Shown: positions 48,501-60,940 of the stretch, piece after piece
Layout of the letters: the number at the start of each line of letters is the position of its first letter
Position numbering within the stretch: the stretch's first letter is position 1
Assembly: GCA_022497155.1 (NCBI GenBank)
Contig: MU385733.1
Span: 496,001-560,000, forward strand
Origin: Whalleya microplaca
Taxonomy: Eukaryota > Ascomycota > Sordariomycetes > Xylariales > Xylariaceae
Direction of reading: 5' to 3'
Length of the DNA stretch: 64,000 nt
Notes under the pieces: generated by a model
The model's database searches: none
Told to the model about the DNA's origin: nothing
What the model saw: only the letters and a program-made list of their open reading frames with translations
Made by a program: the position numbers and the translations under genes

Positions 48501-50583
48501 AAAATTTTTACTTTTTTTTTTCTTAAATAACTACTTCCAACCTTTTAACTAAAAAAGGAAATTCTCTCGAACGTTAGTTTTTTTTTAAGCGCTAAAGCTT
48601 TATTAATATTTACTAATATAATAGCAAATATAGCCGTCTGCTAAACTATTACTTATTTTCCCAGCTTTTTTTATTTCCGAGCTTTTTTTATTTCTTTTGC
48701 GAAATATATTATACTAATATAAAGCGCCTCCCAAATTTTACAGACTTTTATAGTTTTTAGAAAGTATCTTTTTTTTTATACTTTTAAATTTCCAGCAACT
48801 CTTATATATAATATATATTTATACGTTATATATATTACTTAATTACGTTTTATTTAAGGCTTTTTTAATATTATAAAATAATTTAAACCTAATATAATAT
48901 ACGCAAATATTTTTAATTTATATTTATTAAAATTAGCTTTTATATAAGTTATTTTATAAATTATACCCGAAACGTTTAATCCCTTTTTATAAATAGCTTT
49001 TTCTACTGTTTTTTTCCGGATAGGTATACGTAATAACTTTAGGCGTTTTATTATATTTTCGCTAATAATAATATAACATTTATATTTTAAATTTATAAAA
49101 ATTTTTATATATAATTATTAATTTAAGTATATATTAATTATAAAAAATTCCCCGTTTATAAGCTGCTCGGTTATATCAATTTTTTCTGCCGTTATATTAA
49201 ATTTTTAAACGCGACTTTATTTAGGAGCTACTCGTTTTCTTGTTTTTTTAATATTCTTTCGGCTCTATTTTTTTTAAATTTATAACCTATTATTACGTTA
49301 ACCCTAATACAAATAAGTAATTTTATAAAATAATAAATATATTTTTTAAATAGGTAGCTTTTTTTCTTATATTATAAATATTTTCCGTATTTTATTCGAG
49401 CGTTTCGTTTTTTGTTTATTACTTATTTAGCCCGCTAGCTTCCTATTAGCGCGGCTATACCAGTTATTAATATATCGCCTTTATAATTAATTTTAAAGCA
49501 ATTAAAAATAAGGGGTAATAGACCCGGAAAAGGTAATTTACCCGGCGCAATCCCGTTTTTTAAACTATTCCCGCTATAATAAAATAGCGATCTCTTAAAT
49601 CGGGCTATAATACTTATTATTTAGTAAACCCAGTTTTAGTAAATACTTAATAACGCTACTAAAACTAACGCGTTTTTAAGTTTATCGTTAATCGCTTTCT
49701 CGATAAATATAAGCTTCGCTTTATTATTTTATATACTGCCTCCTATTTTTACTAACAGTCGCTCGAAATTAATATAAAAAAATATAAAAGTCTAATTAAC
49801 AGACTAGCGGCATTTATATAATTTGCCCCCCGCTTTAATAGCTTTATTACAGTTTTTATAAACGTTTAATAAATATTAAAAAAAATATTAAATTATATAT
49901 TCCATTAGGCTTTTTTATAATATAATATAACTTTATTACGCGTTATATATTATTTTTAAGCCGCTTATAAATATTATACTATTTATTTTAATCCTTTTTT
50001 ATAAATTCCGTATTTTTTTTAAAGCTTATACTTTATTAATATTTCCTATACGGAATAGCGGCTACGTTCGCTCCTAAATTTTTCGGGCTATAATAATAAC
50101 TTACGTTTAAGTACCGGAGCTGCAGTAATTATTAGGGCAGGTACTAAAAGTATTTAAGGGTTTTTTAGCTAAAGGTTTATACCTATTTGGGCTGGCTATT
50201 TTTGGGGTCCTTAAAAATCCCGAAAGTTTTACGCAAGAACACCTTTCATTATATTCGCGTTTTATATAATTAATAGGTCGAGATTTTTTTATAGCTATAT
50301 TTTTAAAACCGCCTAGCGTTATAGTAATTTGTCCTATTATTTTTTTAGTCTTTACTTATAAGCCGTTTGTTTTAGTCGTTATTTTTCCAAATTATTTTTT
50401 AATACCGCTTTTAATACTACGTATGTTTACTTGAGGCGGGTGTAAATTTAGTGGACCTAAATATTTAATGCTTCCGTATATCTCGCTAACGGTATTTCCG
50501 GATTATTAAGGGGCTGCTTTAAAGCTTCTCTTAATATTTTAATCTATTCTAACGTAATTCGGGAATTAATAAGTTAGAAAATA

Positions 50584-50774
50584 TATAAAAGGCCGTTACG
50601 CCAAAATGTAATTTTATAATGCTAAATAAGTGTTTATTTTCTAACTAAAAAAAAAAAGAAAATCAAAAAGGTATATCGATATAGCTCGAAAGCATTTATA
50701 CTAGCTCTCGAGAGCTATATTATTATATCGGCTTATAATTGCCGATATTCCCCATTACGGCACAGCCTATTACA
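50584..50774 (-). repeat. 5' LTR of inner gypsy element
   Basis: 191 bp; minus-strand start TGTAATAGGCTGTGCC, end GGCCTTTTATA. It pairs with 43,300-43,490 and is followed by ATTTT, the duplicated target. Confidence 0.88.
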
Positions 50775-51526
50775 ATTTTATTTGCGATATAATATATTAT
50801 AACGCTAATTTTATAGCAAAAAACATTAAAATTAACGTATAAAATTTTAGTTATTAAAAAAAAAACAGTATAATATATTTTATAAATACATTTTTAATTT
50901 CCTAGAAAGAAATTTTTTCGGCTTTAGTTAGCACGTTAATTAACATATTAAAAGCTTATTTCTTTTTATCTTATTTAATATTTTTACTTCCGTAATAAGG
51001 ATTATTTTTAATTATAAAAGTCTTACGTTATTTTAATAGCTTAGCTAGCTTAACGTATCTAGGGATATTATTTCTTATAAATCTTATTATTTTAATAAAA
51101 GTCTCGAGATTTTTTAATAAAATTAAAAAGGCTATTTTAGTAATAGCTTTCAGGCGTTCTTTAATAGTAAAAAGTCCGAAAAAATCTATAAGTCTGCCAA
51201 AAACCATAGCGTTAAAAAAACTTACAAAAAATTTTAACGGGCTAATTAAAATATTCTTCTTAAAAAAATTAAAAAAACCTGATATAGATTTTTTAAATAT
51301 TTATTTAATATTTTTAAAGCTATATATATATTATTATAATAATAATCCGTATTTTATATTAAATTTAATAAAATATTTATTTAACGCTAAATATATATAT
51401 TGTTATTTTTATATTTTATAATAAAGCAATTGAAAATATATTGCCTATTTATAATTATAATAATAAAAGCCTATTTAATAAAAAAGTAAGTTATTTATTA
51501 GTAAAAAAAAAATATAGTTTAAGATT

Positions 51527-51696
51527 TATAAGGTTTATATGTGTATGATTGATAATTATTTAAGCTATTTGTGTATAAGTGAAGCTATAGCTATATAAGG
51601 AGAGAGGTGGCTGTGTCACCTCCTTAGCCACATACCTGTGGCTACGCCACAGAGTGTGTGTATAGCTGCTTTTTATAAATAGCTGCAAGCCTAACA
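51527..51696 (-). repeat. Solo LTR E3 in the outer gypsy reverse transcriptase
   Basis: 170 bp, minus-strand start TGTTAGGCTTGCAGC and end AACCTTATA. Flanked by AGATT at 51,522-51,526 and 51,697-51,701 (plus-strand reading). It contains two stem-forming blocks, GAGGTGGCTGTGTCACCTC (51,603-51,621) and TGTGGCTACGCCACA (51,640-51,654). It is visibly richer in G+C than the gypsy around it. It shares the TATAGCTTCAC block and hairpin layout (minus strand) with E1 and E2. Confidence 0.8.
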
Positions 51697-52269
51697 AGAT
51701 TATAATAAATAACTTGCCGCTTATTTTAAATAATATAATATCTTAGGATTTTATAAGGTATATATTAAGTAATTATATAGCGTTAAATAATCGGATATTT
51801 ATAACTATTTTGCCGATACGCTTAGTTTCCTTAGGTTTTTTCGCGTTAGGTATTATACGTTAAATAATAAATATTAAAAACGAGAAAAATACCGGTTCTC
51901 TGGTTTTAAAAACCCTATTTTTAAACTAAAGCTTTTTAATAATATTATTAATTACTCCCTAATCCTTAGCATTTATTAAGTAAAATTGATATTTTTTAAA
52001 TATAAGTTTTTTTTAACTTAGTTTAAAGTAAAACCGTGGCATTTTTTTTAGGTATATTAGCAAATCCTTTATTTTAAAATATATTTTAGAATTTTAAAAT
52101 AAGTCGATTAAAAGCTTTAAATGTAGTTAGGCTTTTATTATTAATAAAAATTATTACTCTTAAAGGGTATTTACGTAAGCTAAGAGTGGCTAAAGTGATA
52201 AAATCTCCAGAAAATCTTAGGATTTTTTTAATAGGGTTTTCGAGATGTGGGGTTAAGTTTCCAGCTCGG

Positions 52270-52442
52270 TGTTAAGAACTTAAACTTTTTGTGAGACTTG
52301 TGTATATAATAAAGCTTGGTTTTATTAATTAATAATGAGTCCCGAAAGGACTCTTTTAGTGTAGCTATAGCTAGGCCTAATAATTGCCTCTTTATAAAAT
52401 AATCGACGACTTGTCGATCTTTCTCTCTCTCTTAATATAACA
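52270..52442. repeat. Candidate LTR with GAGTCC hairpin, no duplication found
   Basis: 173 bp, TGTTAAGAACTT to CTTAATATAACA, so TGTTA...TAACA ends. Holds the perfect stem GAGTCC-CGAAA-GGACTC followed by TTTT (about 52,347-52,367), and a TATATAATAAAGC TATA-like run upstream of it. Flanks CTCGG and AAAGA do not match, so it may be one LTR of an element whose other half is gone. Richer in G+C than its surroundings. Confidence 0.35.
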
Positions 52443-52569
52443 AAAGAAAACTTTCCTTGATTTTGATTTTATTTAAAGCTATAGCTATTGGTTTTTATTT
52501 TCTTTATTCTCTTTTTTTAATGTAATAAAAGAAATTAATAAAAGAAAAAAATTTAATGGCCCTTTAGTT

Positions 52570-52890
52570 AACATTAGTGTTATATATATTTATTAAAGCA
52601 AAAGAAGCGGTAATATATTAAAAGACAGTATATATATTAATTAATGTTTAAAAATAGTTATAAAGATAGTATATATATCGATATTAGTTATTATATTAAA
52701 AGATAGTATATATATTAATTAATGTTTAAAAATTATAAAGATAATATATATATTAATGCTGTAAAAATAATATAACGAGTAGAGAAATAACTATACGTAA
52801 AGTAATATATATATTAATGTTGTAATAAAGGATTATTTTATTAACAAGAGGCAATATATATACTAATTAATAAGCGAGAGTAATTAATAG
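52570..52890. repeat. Degenerate A+T-rich tandem array
   Basis: The phrase AGATAGTATATATATTAATTAATG and shorter variants (AGATAATATATATATTAATG, AGTAATATATATATTAATG-like) recur at least five times with irregular spacing, each followed by TTTAAAAAT- or TGTAA-like sequence. No coding features. Confidence 0.5.
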
Positions 52891-53157
52891 CATAAAAAAT
52901 ATATCAGGAAAACGGACGATAAAAAAGGCCTAACGTTTTTTTACTAATAGTATAAGGGCGTTAGAAAACTTTTTTTTGCGTTTTTATAGTTATAGCTTAT
53001 ATAAAAATGGTATTATATTATTGTCGTTATTGCTATTATTATTATTATTATTAATGTATTAAGGTTTTGCTAGCAATTTAATAATAAGCGGTTTTTATTT
53101 AATTAACTTTAGCGGCTTTTACTTAGTTAGCTTCAGTGATTACTTAATTAGCTTCGG

Positions 53158-53229
53158 TTTCGGTTCCTTAACGTATTTCGGTTTTTTAACGTATTTCGGG
53201 TTTTTAACGTGTTTCGGTTCCTTAACGTG
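53158..53229 (+). repeat. Four 18-bp tandem repeats, consensus TTTCGGTTCCTTAACGTR
   Basis: Units at 53,158-53,175, 53,176-53,193, 53,194-53,211 and 53,212-53,229, all exactly 18 bp, differing mainly by C-to-T or G/A changes (TTCCTT vs TTTTTT). The period equals six codons, so it may once have coded a six-residue protein repeat, possibly within the stop-free plus frame 53,243-53,566 that follows; no homology was recognised. Confidence 0.8.
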
Positions 53230-56200
53230 CTTTTTAAAGGGTTTGTTTAGCTTCGGAGGCTTAGGTATTATTGATACTTTTAGTGGGGTTAATAGCTCGG
53301 GTGTAGGCGGCTTTAGTAATACTGTCGTTAATGTAGCCGTTACTGTTATTAGTGGTTTAGTTTTCTTTATTATGGCTACTAGTTTTTTTGCTATAGTCGT
53401 TAGTCCTTTTGCTATTGCCGTTATCGATAGATTAAGTTTTTATGTTATAGTTGCTCGTTTTTTTAGCTTGATTAGCTATAATGGCTTAATTATTAATAGC
53501 TTTTTAGTTAGTATAGTCGCTACTAGCTGCGATTCCAGAGATTATACCGTTAATCGATTGATTTAACGGCTTAGGTCTTTTGTCCTTTCTTTAACTTATT
53601 TTTTTAATATGTCGCTTTAAATATTTAAAATTAATAATCGTTATTATATAGTTTACTATTTAGGATTATAATATATAATGTTATAATATGCTCGCTATTT
53701 TTTTATTAATATTATTATTAATAATTCCGAGGTTTTTTTTAATAGTTTTAAGCTTTTAGTCGATATTTTTATTAATTATATAGATTTTTTTATCGATATT
53801 AAAGTTAATGCGGTATAAAATTTCGGCGATATAACATTATATTTTATTTTTATTTACGATATTTGTCTTAAATTTATTAATTATTTATAATATATTAACT
53901 TATGCTCCATTAATTACGTTATTAAGTTTTATTTTATCGATATAGTTATATTATTATATATTTTAGATTGCCTTTTCGATTTTTGCGATTTTAATATTAA
54001 AGTTATTTTCCGATCTAAAAAAATCTTAACGCTATTTCTTTCGTATTATTAGTAACGGGTTTAATTAAAATTAGGTTTTATAGTGGCATTTTATTATTAT
54101 CGTTATTATTATTATTTAAGTCGTTATTACTATTATTTCTTTTATTACTGTCGTACTTTCTATTATTATTATTTTATTTATCGCTATTTTTATTATTATC
54201 GATAAGTAAATCTAATGTCGATAAATTTAACGTTAATAATTAGGCGGGTTCCGGTTTTAGTTACGTTAAATCTAAGGCTATCGCTCTTTAAAACGATAGT
54301 ATAATTTAGGCGCTTTTTACTTATAATAGCTAAATTAGTCCGTATTAATAAAATAAAATATCGATAACACTAGATATTACTTTTATTTCTTACGAGATAT
54401 CGCCGTATATTTTAATGGCTTTAAGCTTTTCGGCAGTTAAAAGCTCTTAATTTTAACAGGTTTGCCAATTCGATAACAATTTCCTTTATTTAATTAATTC
54501 TAATTTTTATTTAATATTTCGATAAGGCTTAATAACGCTTAGCTATATATAAAAAGGTATTTAAAATAATACTTTTATAATACCGTTATCGTTAATGTAT
54601 TTTTTAACGGGTAGTATTTTATTATATTTTTTTAGTATTTTTTAAGGTTATTAGCGGATATAGTTAAAGCTATATCGTTAATTTTATAATTGCTTTTATT
54701 TATATAAGGACGGCGTTATTTATTTATAAAATTGTCAACCTTTATTACTAATTTAATTTTATTAATTACTGCGTTAATGTTTTTTTTTCCTTACAGAAAC
54801 GGCGTTATTCCGAGGGCTTTAAGTTAACCCCCTTTTTTTCTTAATTAATTATATCGAAATGATTAGCTATATTACTAGTTATCGGTTATTAGATATTGTC
54901 GATATATTTTTACGGTATGTCATTAAGCGTAAGAAATATTAATATTATATTAATAGTTAAAATTATCGTAATTGTAATTGTTATAAGGATTAAAGCGGTT
55001 GTAAAAAATAAAAGCCGTAGAATTAAAATAGTTAAGGTAGGAAAGTATTTATGGAAAAAGGTGTGTATATATAAGGTATATATAGTTAAAGTATATATAA
55101 GTCGGTTATAAAATAATAGTAAGGTTATAGTAAATTATTATTATTATATAATAAAAGTATAATAAGTTATTATTATTATAAAAAAAGTGCCGGTAATAAT
55201 ATTTAGCTATTATATCGAGTTAGTTATAATATTATTAATTAATATTATCGTTATATATTATATTATTATTAATTTAGTCTATTAATAGCGTATATTAATT
55301 TAGTAATTTTTATTAAAATATCGGTATTTTTATATTTATTTTTAATATAATGTCGACTGGTTTCTAGTCGTTTATTATTTTCGGTACTTTTATTAGTGCT
55401 AATATATTGTTTATTCCTTTATATTTTAGCTTTTTTAACGTTAGCTTATATTTAATATCGATTTTTATTATTAATTTTATTACATTTTATATAAATAGTT
55501 CTTTCGGGTACTATTAATTATCGATTATTATATAGCCTTTTTATTTAATAAAGTATTTTAAAATTAGCTTTTCTTTAATACGGTTAATTTATTATTTTAA
55601 TAATTATTTTATTTTATATAAAGTTACGGAAGGTATATACTAGGCGCACAGACTATTTATTACTACGTACTCTTATATATTAATCGGTAACGGTACGGCA
55701 AAATAGTTATTGCCCGGTAGGATACCCGGCTTAAGTTCTCTAAATAATTCCTATAGTTTAAAATAGCTTTCCTCCTTATTTATTTATAAATATATAATTA
55801 GTACCTATATTAAAGCTCTGCCTTTAGTTATAATAATTTATCCGTAAGTATAAATAGATTTTATTTATTATAGTTTAAAAAAACTTAAGTTCCTTAATAT
55901 CGATTTAATTAATTAATTAATAGGCATTATTATAAGAACGTATTTTAGTACTAGTAATTTTGGTTATATAATCCTTACGTATATTATTAATAATTAATAC
56001 AATCGACCCGATCGGTAATAATACCCGAGGATATTACCTACCGATTAAAAACGTGCTTACGCGTGCGATATTATTATTTACGATATTTAAAAAATATAGA
56101 AAGTAATACCGACCGACCGTTTTAAAAGACCTAATATTACTTTTAAATATTAGGTTATTAAAAGGCGCTAATATATCTTAAAGAATTTCGATTAAATAAC

Positions 56201-56600
56201 TTAAATATTACGTAAAAAAAAGGAGAATAATAATATCTTTCCGACTTATTAGAATTTTAAGCGAATGGTTAAAAATAAGGAATTTAAGGAAAAAGTATAC
56301 TAACTGGTTGTTAATATTTTATTGGACGACTTTAAAGCGCGTATTAAGGTATACGCGGCTAACGTATATATAAAGGGTAAAAAAGGCCTTACTTTCTTGT
56401 TTAAAGCTTTTATTAAGTTAGGTAAAAAAGCCTTTTTTATAGCGGACGGAACTTTTATTAAGTCGGCGTTTTTTAAGATATATTTAATTAATCCCGACGT
56501 TTTTTTTATAAGATTCGGTTATATATTATTATATTTATGGCCTTTTTTTAGTAGACCTAGATTATAAGCTTTATAGCAAAAAATTACTTATTAAATGCGG
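53230..56600. other. RIP-degraded A+T-rich DNA, origin not recognised
   Basis: About 3.4 kb of A+T-rich sequence with stops in all frames except a 107-codon plus ORF (53,243-53,566) rich in Ser/Val/Ile. I could not match any translated piece to a retroelement or transposase with confidence. It may hold the 5' LTR and leader of the plus-strand gypsy that follows. Confidence 0.4.
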
Positions 56601-57553
56601 ATACTTTAATCCGACTAGAATTTTAAATAGGAAAGGCCTAAAATAAAATAGTTAAGAACTTATAAAAAGAAGTCGAGTGACGCGATATTTAAATTAACGA
56701 TCTTAATATACGGCTAAATAAAGTTAATTAAGCTATTACCGATTTATTAATTTAAAGCTTTTAACGGAATGTATCGGAATCCGGTATAAATAAAAAAAAG
56801 ACGATAAAAATCGATATCCCTACCTATTATAATAAAGCTAACTATAATATTATTACTTTCGAAATATAATACCGTAAATAAGAAAATGAGCTATTTATTA
56901 ATACGGATTATTTCTTAACTAATCGCGTATATATAGCGGCTATCGAATTATATATTTAAAGCTATATATTAATATAGTTAAAGCTATATCTCCGCTTTAC
57001 TAACTTATATTATCTAATAATATTTGCGGCATTAATGGAATATTTTTAAAAAAAATAACATAACCTTAATAGCGTTTATTACATACGGGTTAAGTTTATC
57101 GAACTTTAGATAAAAACGTTAAAAAATTTCCAGAAATTTAAAAATAAGTTTGTCGCACTAGCAGAAAAGCGGTAACTATACTGTAATAAATAAAAGGAAA
57201 AGTTTTATAATCGGCTTATTTATTATTTATAAACCGAAACGGCTATTTAATATTTTAATCTATTATATAATTTTAACCGTTACGTTATTTATTATACCGA
57301 AATTATATTTATTTTTTAAATAGCTAACGAAATATAAAATGCGGCTTAAGTTATTAAGATTATAATAATTAAGCTAACGGCCAAGCTTTAATCCTCGGGA
57401 ATAACTTATAGCGAGCATACTACCGGAGGAAATATATCGCGATTAACCCTTAGCTTAGGTTCGAATAAATTCGGTAATATAGTAATTACTTTTTCCGGCA
57501 TTTATATATATCTTCCGCCCCGTAATAGCGCCGACTTAACGAAACTTAAAGGA

Positions 57554-57602
57554 CGCTATTTTAATTATTATAATAAAGGATATAATAAAATTAATTACCC
57601 GT
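57554..57602 (+). pseudogene. Gag CCHC zinc knuckle remnant
   Basis: RYFNYYNKGYNKINYP reads as a CX2CX4HX4C knuckle in which all three Cys codons and the His codon are now Tyr (TGT to TAT, CAT to TAT), exactly what G-to-A and C-to-T mutation would make. Confidence 0.7.
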
Positions 57603-59336
57603 ATTCTCTATATTTTAATTAGCGCCTTAATTAATCGGCAGTAAATAAAACCGCCCGTATTAATATTTTTTTTATAAAATTTGCTCGACCCGAAATAAAA
57701 GTTATAGAAATTTTAGTAAAAAATCGGATTAAAAAAAAGCCGGGAAATACGGCACCCTAAAATAATTAGACTTTATTCTTAAAGTTAAAATATTACAGAT
57801 TAGTTTAGTTAGTTTAAAGGCGGGAGTTCCCCGGGACTTTTTAAATATTTATTTAAGCGGTACGTTACTTTTATTAAAGTATACCTTATTAATATATAGC
57901 TTTTTATTAAAAACTAAAGATATATTTAATAATATTAAAATAAATGTTTATATTATAATAAGTAGATTTTTCGTAAAGAAAATTAAGTAATACCTAAGCC
58001 CGGAAATAATTATAGAATTTATTTTAAGATATATTAAAGGATATAACGGAAAGGGTATTTAAGTAATTAACGAGGCCTTACGACTAAGTCTGTAAATAAA
58101 TAGTCGCACTTTTCGCGATAAAGTTTTCCTTATAATAAACACGAAATATAACTTAATTTTCGGAAAAAGCTAGTTAGTTAATAAGGATATATTAATAAAT
58201 TATCGACGCTAATAACTAATATATCCTGAAAATATACCGCGCGATAATCTTCTAAGTCCCTATAATCTTAATATAAGGAATATAGAAAACCTCCTTAAAA
58301 ATAATTCTTTTTAATTAGATACTAACTATTATAATAAGGTATTAAATAAAGATAAGAAGCGTTATGCCGATAGTTAGGCTTTTAAAACTAAAGTATAACG
58401 TAAATATATACTTATTAAAGAAACGATAAAAACTATATATTAATAAGTTCGAGAGCTAAAGGAATTATACCGTTACTTAAAAAGTAAAAATGCTAAATAG
58501 TCGAAACTGGCGACATAACCTATCGGTTAGCGACTAAAAGAAATTATTTAGCGACGCCTTTAAAAAAGTCTTAATAAGCTTAAATAGCAGGAATTTATAG
58601 ATTAAAACTTATACCCGGACTTATAACCTCCTATTAAATCCCCTATTTTACGAAAAAAGTACGTTAATAAAAAAAGTAAATAGGAATATAACATAAAAGG
58701 CGCCTATAAATTAAGATAGGATATAATCGATTAGTATAAGTGGCGACTAATAAATATAACGGTTATTAATATAAAACCCTTCTTTAAGGTAACATAAAAA
58801 ACTTATATTTATATAATTATATTATATAAGATTAACTAATTAATACGGGATAAAAAAAATAAAACCTTTTTTAAAAAAGAAGCGGAAGATTTAAAAAAAA
58901 AGGTATAAAAAGCTGTTTTAAAAAAGTACCGGAATTTATTCCGTACCTTTAGCAAAATTAATTTAGATATTTTATTACCTAACTGCGTTTTTAACTATAA
59001 AATAAAATGAGAAAAAAGGAAATTAGCTACAGATTTAAGATATAGCCCCTTATATAAAATATTATTAGACGAATTAAAAGCAGTTTATAAATATTTTAAT
59101 AAAAATTTCCGTAAAGATTTTATTATTTTTAATTCGATTTTATAAGCGGCCTTTATATTATTTACCCTTAAGGCTAATAGCGGCTTATAGTTTTATATAA
59201 ATTATCGAAAGCTAAATACGCTTATAAAAAAAAACAAATATTTTTTACCGCTTATCGAAAAAACTTTAGTAAGAATTTCTAAAGCTAAAATCTTTATTAA
59301 AATCGATATTTAATAGGCTTTTTATTATATTTATAT

Positions 59337-59646
59337 TGTCTTAAGACAGGGTGTTAAGGTGAAGCGAAAGTGAGATATTAAGTTAAAAATAAGTATATAT
59401 TAGCTGTTAAAGCTATATGTGTATAACTGTTTAACTATTTAGTGATATTTTTTATAAAAAAGTGAAGGAAATGTGAGGGAAAAGGTTAGCTAAATATAGG
59501 TATGTGATTCACTGTAAATTGCCCTGTGGAGTGCCCTGTGGAGTGCCTTATGGAGTGCCTTATAAAGTGCCTTATAACGTGGCTTTAGGGGGCTTTTAGT
59601 GGCTTTTAAGCTGCTGTTAATACCTGTAATCCCCTGCCTCATTACA
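59337..59646 (+). repeat. Left LTR of the TRIM-like element
   Basis: 310 bp, TGTCTTAAGACAGGG to CCTCATTACA. Its ends form an imperfect 15-bp inverted repeat (TGTCTTAAGACAGGG against TGTAATGAGGCAGGG). Near 59,521-59,580 it has four or five units of a roughly 15-bp GTGCCCTGTGGA-type tandem repeat. Confidence 0.82.
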
Positions 59647-59690
59647 TCCTTCCCTGATTTTTTAGCTAGCGTCCACGCAGCTGAAAAATT

Positions 59691-59767
59691 AAAAAAAAAA
59701 AAATGAAAACACGCCCCACACTTGAATGCCTGACCTTCAGATCTGAAAAAAAAAAAAAAAAAAAAAA
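59691..59767. repeat. Two adenine runs (13 A and 22 A)
   Basis: Runs at 59,691-59,703 and 59,746-59,767 inside the TRIM-like element, 42 bp apart. They are reminiscent of captured poly(A) tails but could be slippage products. Confidence 0.7.
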
Positions 59768-59789
59768 TTTTCACCCCAAGGACCTTAAG

Positions 59790-60095
59790 GTAACAGGTTA
59801 AATAGCCATAGCTATTAGCAGCAGCTAGTAGTAGCAGTAGCAGGTTAAGTTAAGTGGCCATAGCTTATAGCAAATTAGTAACAAGTCAGGTGATAACAGG
59901 TGATAACAGGTTAGCTAGCTATAGCTAGCCACGGCTTTTAATAGGTTAGCTAGCCACAGCTATTAGTAGCAGCAGGTTAAGTTAAGTGACCTCCTTATAA
60001 GCCTCCCTAGCAGCTGACAGCAGGTTAGCAGGTGACAGCAAGTTAGCTAGCCACAGCTATCAGTAGCAACAGGTGATAGCCTCCCTTGCTACTAA
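59790..60095 (+). repeat. Irregular tandem repeats in the TRIM-like interior
   Basis: Blocks such as GGTTAGCTAGCCACAGCTAT, AGTAGCAGCAGGTTAAGTTAAGTG and CAGGTGATAACAGG recur three or more times in different order. Little RIP-type change is visible here compared with the host gypsy. Confidence 0.65.
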
Positions 60096-60630
60096 AGGTG
60101 GCATTTAAGTGATAAGGTATATCAGGGTGTAAAAAGGTGTTATCCGATATTGTCGTTTATATAAATTATATACGTATTAATAGCTGGCTATATTTAGCCA
60201 CATATTAAACATAATTAGCTTATTACCGTTGCCTATATAAAATGGACAGGTTTATATATAAAAACATACGGTCTAGTGTCTTTAGTGTTATTGCGTTTTA
60301 TATTCCTAGTATATAAAAAAGAAAATTCGTAAATCGTGGGTAATAAGTGACGTGAATATAATATAGATAAAAGCAGCTAGCTAGCTATCGATTATATAGC
60401 ATATGGCTTAGTTCGATTTATATGGGAGACAAGTGGCTATCGGATAAAAGGAAATAATCCGCGTGTAATATATCGGATAAAAATAAAGTAAGCTTAATAA
60501 AGTAAGATATATTTCAAGTAGCTATTACTAGTGAATTTTATGCTTTTATAACTTATAATACTTTAAAAAAAACTGTTTTACTCGATTAATTAAAAGGCAA
60601 GAAAGTTAAGGCCTATCCGGGGAAGCTAAA

Positions 60631-60940
60631 TATCTTGGGACAGGGTATTAAAGTGAAGCGAAAGTGAGATATTAAGTTAAAAATAAGTGTATATTAACTG
60701 CTAAAGCTGTATATATATAACTGTCTGACTATCTAGTGATATCTCTTATAAAAAAGTGAAGGAAATATAAAGGAAAAGGTCAGCTAAATATAAGTATATA
60801 ATTTATTATAAATTGCCCTGTGGAGTGCCTTATGAAATACTTTATAAAGTGCTTTATGAAGTGTCTTATAACGTAGCTTTAAGGGGCTTTTAGTGGCTTT
60901 TAAGCTGCTGTTAATACCTGTAATCCCCTGCCCCATTATA
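60631..60940 (+). repeat. Right LTR of the TRIM-like element
   Basis: 310 bp, TATCTTGGGACAGGG to CCCCATTATA. Same length as the left LTR; differences are largely C-to-T and G-to-A (for example TGTC to TATC at the start), so this copy is more RIP-altered. Confidence 0.82.

Larger units (their letters stand above)
43300..50774 (-). mobile_element. Inner Ty3/gypsy retrotransposon, complete with LTRs, RIP-degraded
   Basis: 7,475 bp bounded by 191-bp LTRs and by the exact duplication ATTTT at 43,295-43,299 and 50,775-50,779. Orientation is minus: a polypurine tract lies at 43,494-43,510 next to the LTR at 43,300-43,490. Pol remnants in order on the minus strand are reverse transcriptase (FFGLTG near 48,060-48,040; the active-site box decayed to YINDILIY at 47,974-47,951; YLGFIIEIKK near 47,850), then integrase (IPDRFYSK...FI near 46,580-46,540; DE motif remnants NGIIK*AN*KVLVYFR near 46,290-46,235). 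Gag should lie at about 50,500-49,000 but was not resolved. Stops in every coding frame; A+T-rich throughout. It sits inside the outer gypsy element between RT and RNase H. Confidence 0.88.
40977..52140 (-). mobile_element. Outer Ty3/gypsy retrotransposon, RIP-degraded and interrupted
   Basis: Read on the minus strand, stop-riddled but recognisable pol runs from about 52,140 downwards. N-terminal reverse transcriptase (remnants KETKRIGKIVINIR near 51,850-51,810) is followed after the 51,527-51,696 insertion by the rest of RT and RT-connection (FGLFTIKERLKAI near 51,190-51,150; IRFIRNNIPRYVKLAKLL near 51,100-51,040). It then breaks at 50,775 and resumes at 43,299 with RNase H (ALKKTRY, YIFTDYR near 43,150-43,080). 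The integrase part is expected at about 42,700-41,150. Nearly all Gln and Trp codons have become stops, and Cys/His/Arg codons Tyr/Lys-like, as C-to-T and G-to-A changes predict. The 5' end beyond 52,140 was not resolved. Not functional. Confidence 0.75.
59337..60940 (+). mobile_element. Non-autonomous LTR element (TRIM-like), 1,604 bp
   Basis: Bounded by two 310-bp direct repeats (59,337-59,646 and 60,631-60,940) with TG...CA-type ends, and flanked by ATAT on both outer sides (59,333-59,336 and 60,941-60,944). The 984-bp interior has no recognisable gag or pol, only A-runs and AGGTTAGCTAGCC-type repeats. Removing the element and one ATAT joins the host reverse-transcriptase frame (AFYYIYI to NLITFRI) without a frame change. 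This fits a terminal-repeat retrotransposon in miniature, mobilised in trans. Strand is assigned from the host context and the purine-rich GGGGAAGCTAAA before the second LTR, so it is tentative. Confidence 0.8.

Noticed and set aside
59490..59774. 94-codon minus-strand ORF with poly-Phe stretches
   Set aside because: Produced by the two A-runs and the repeated LTR sequence; no real protein features.
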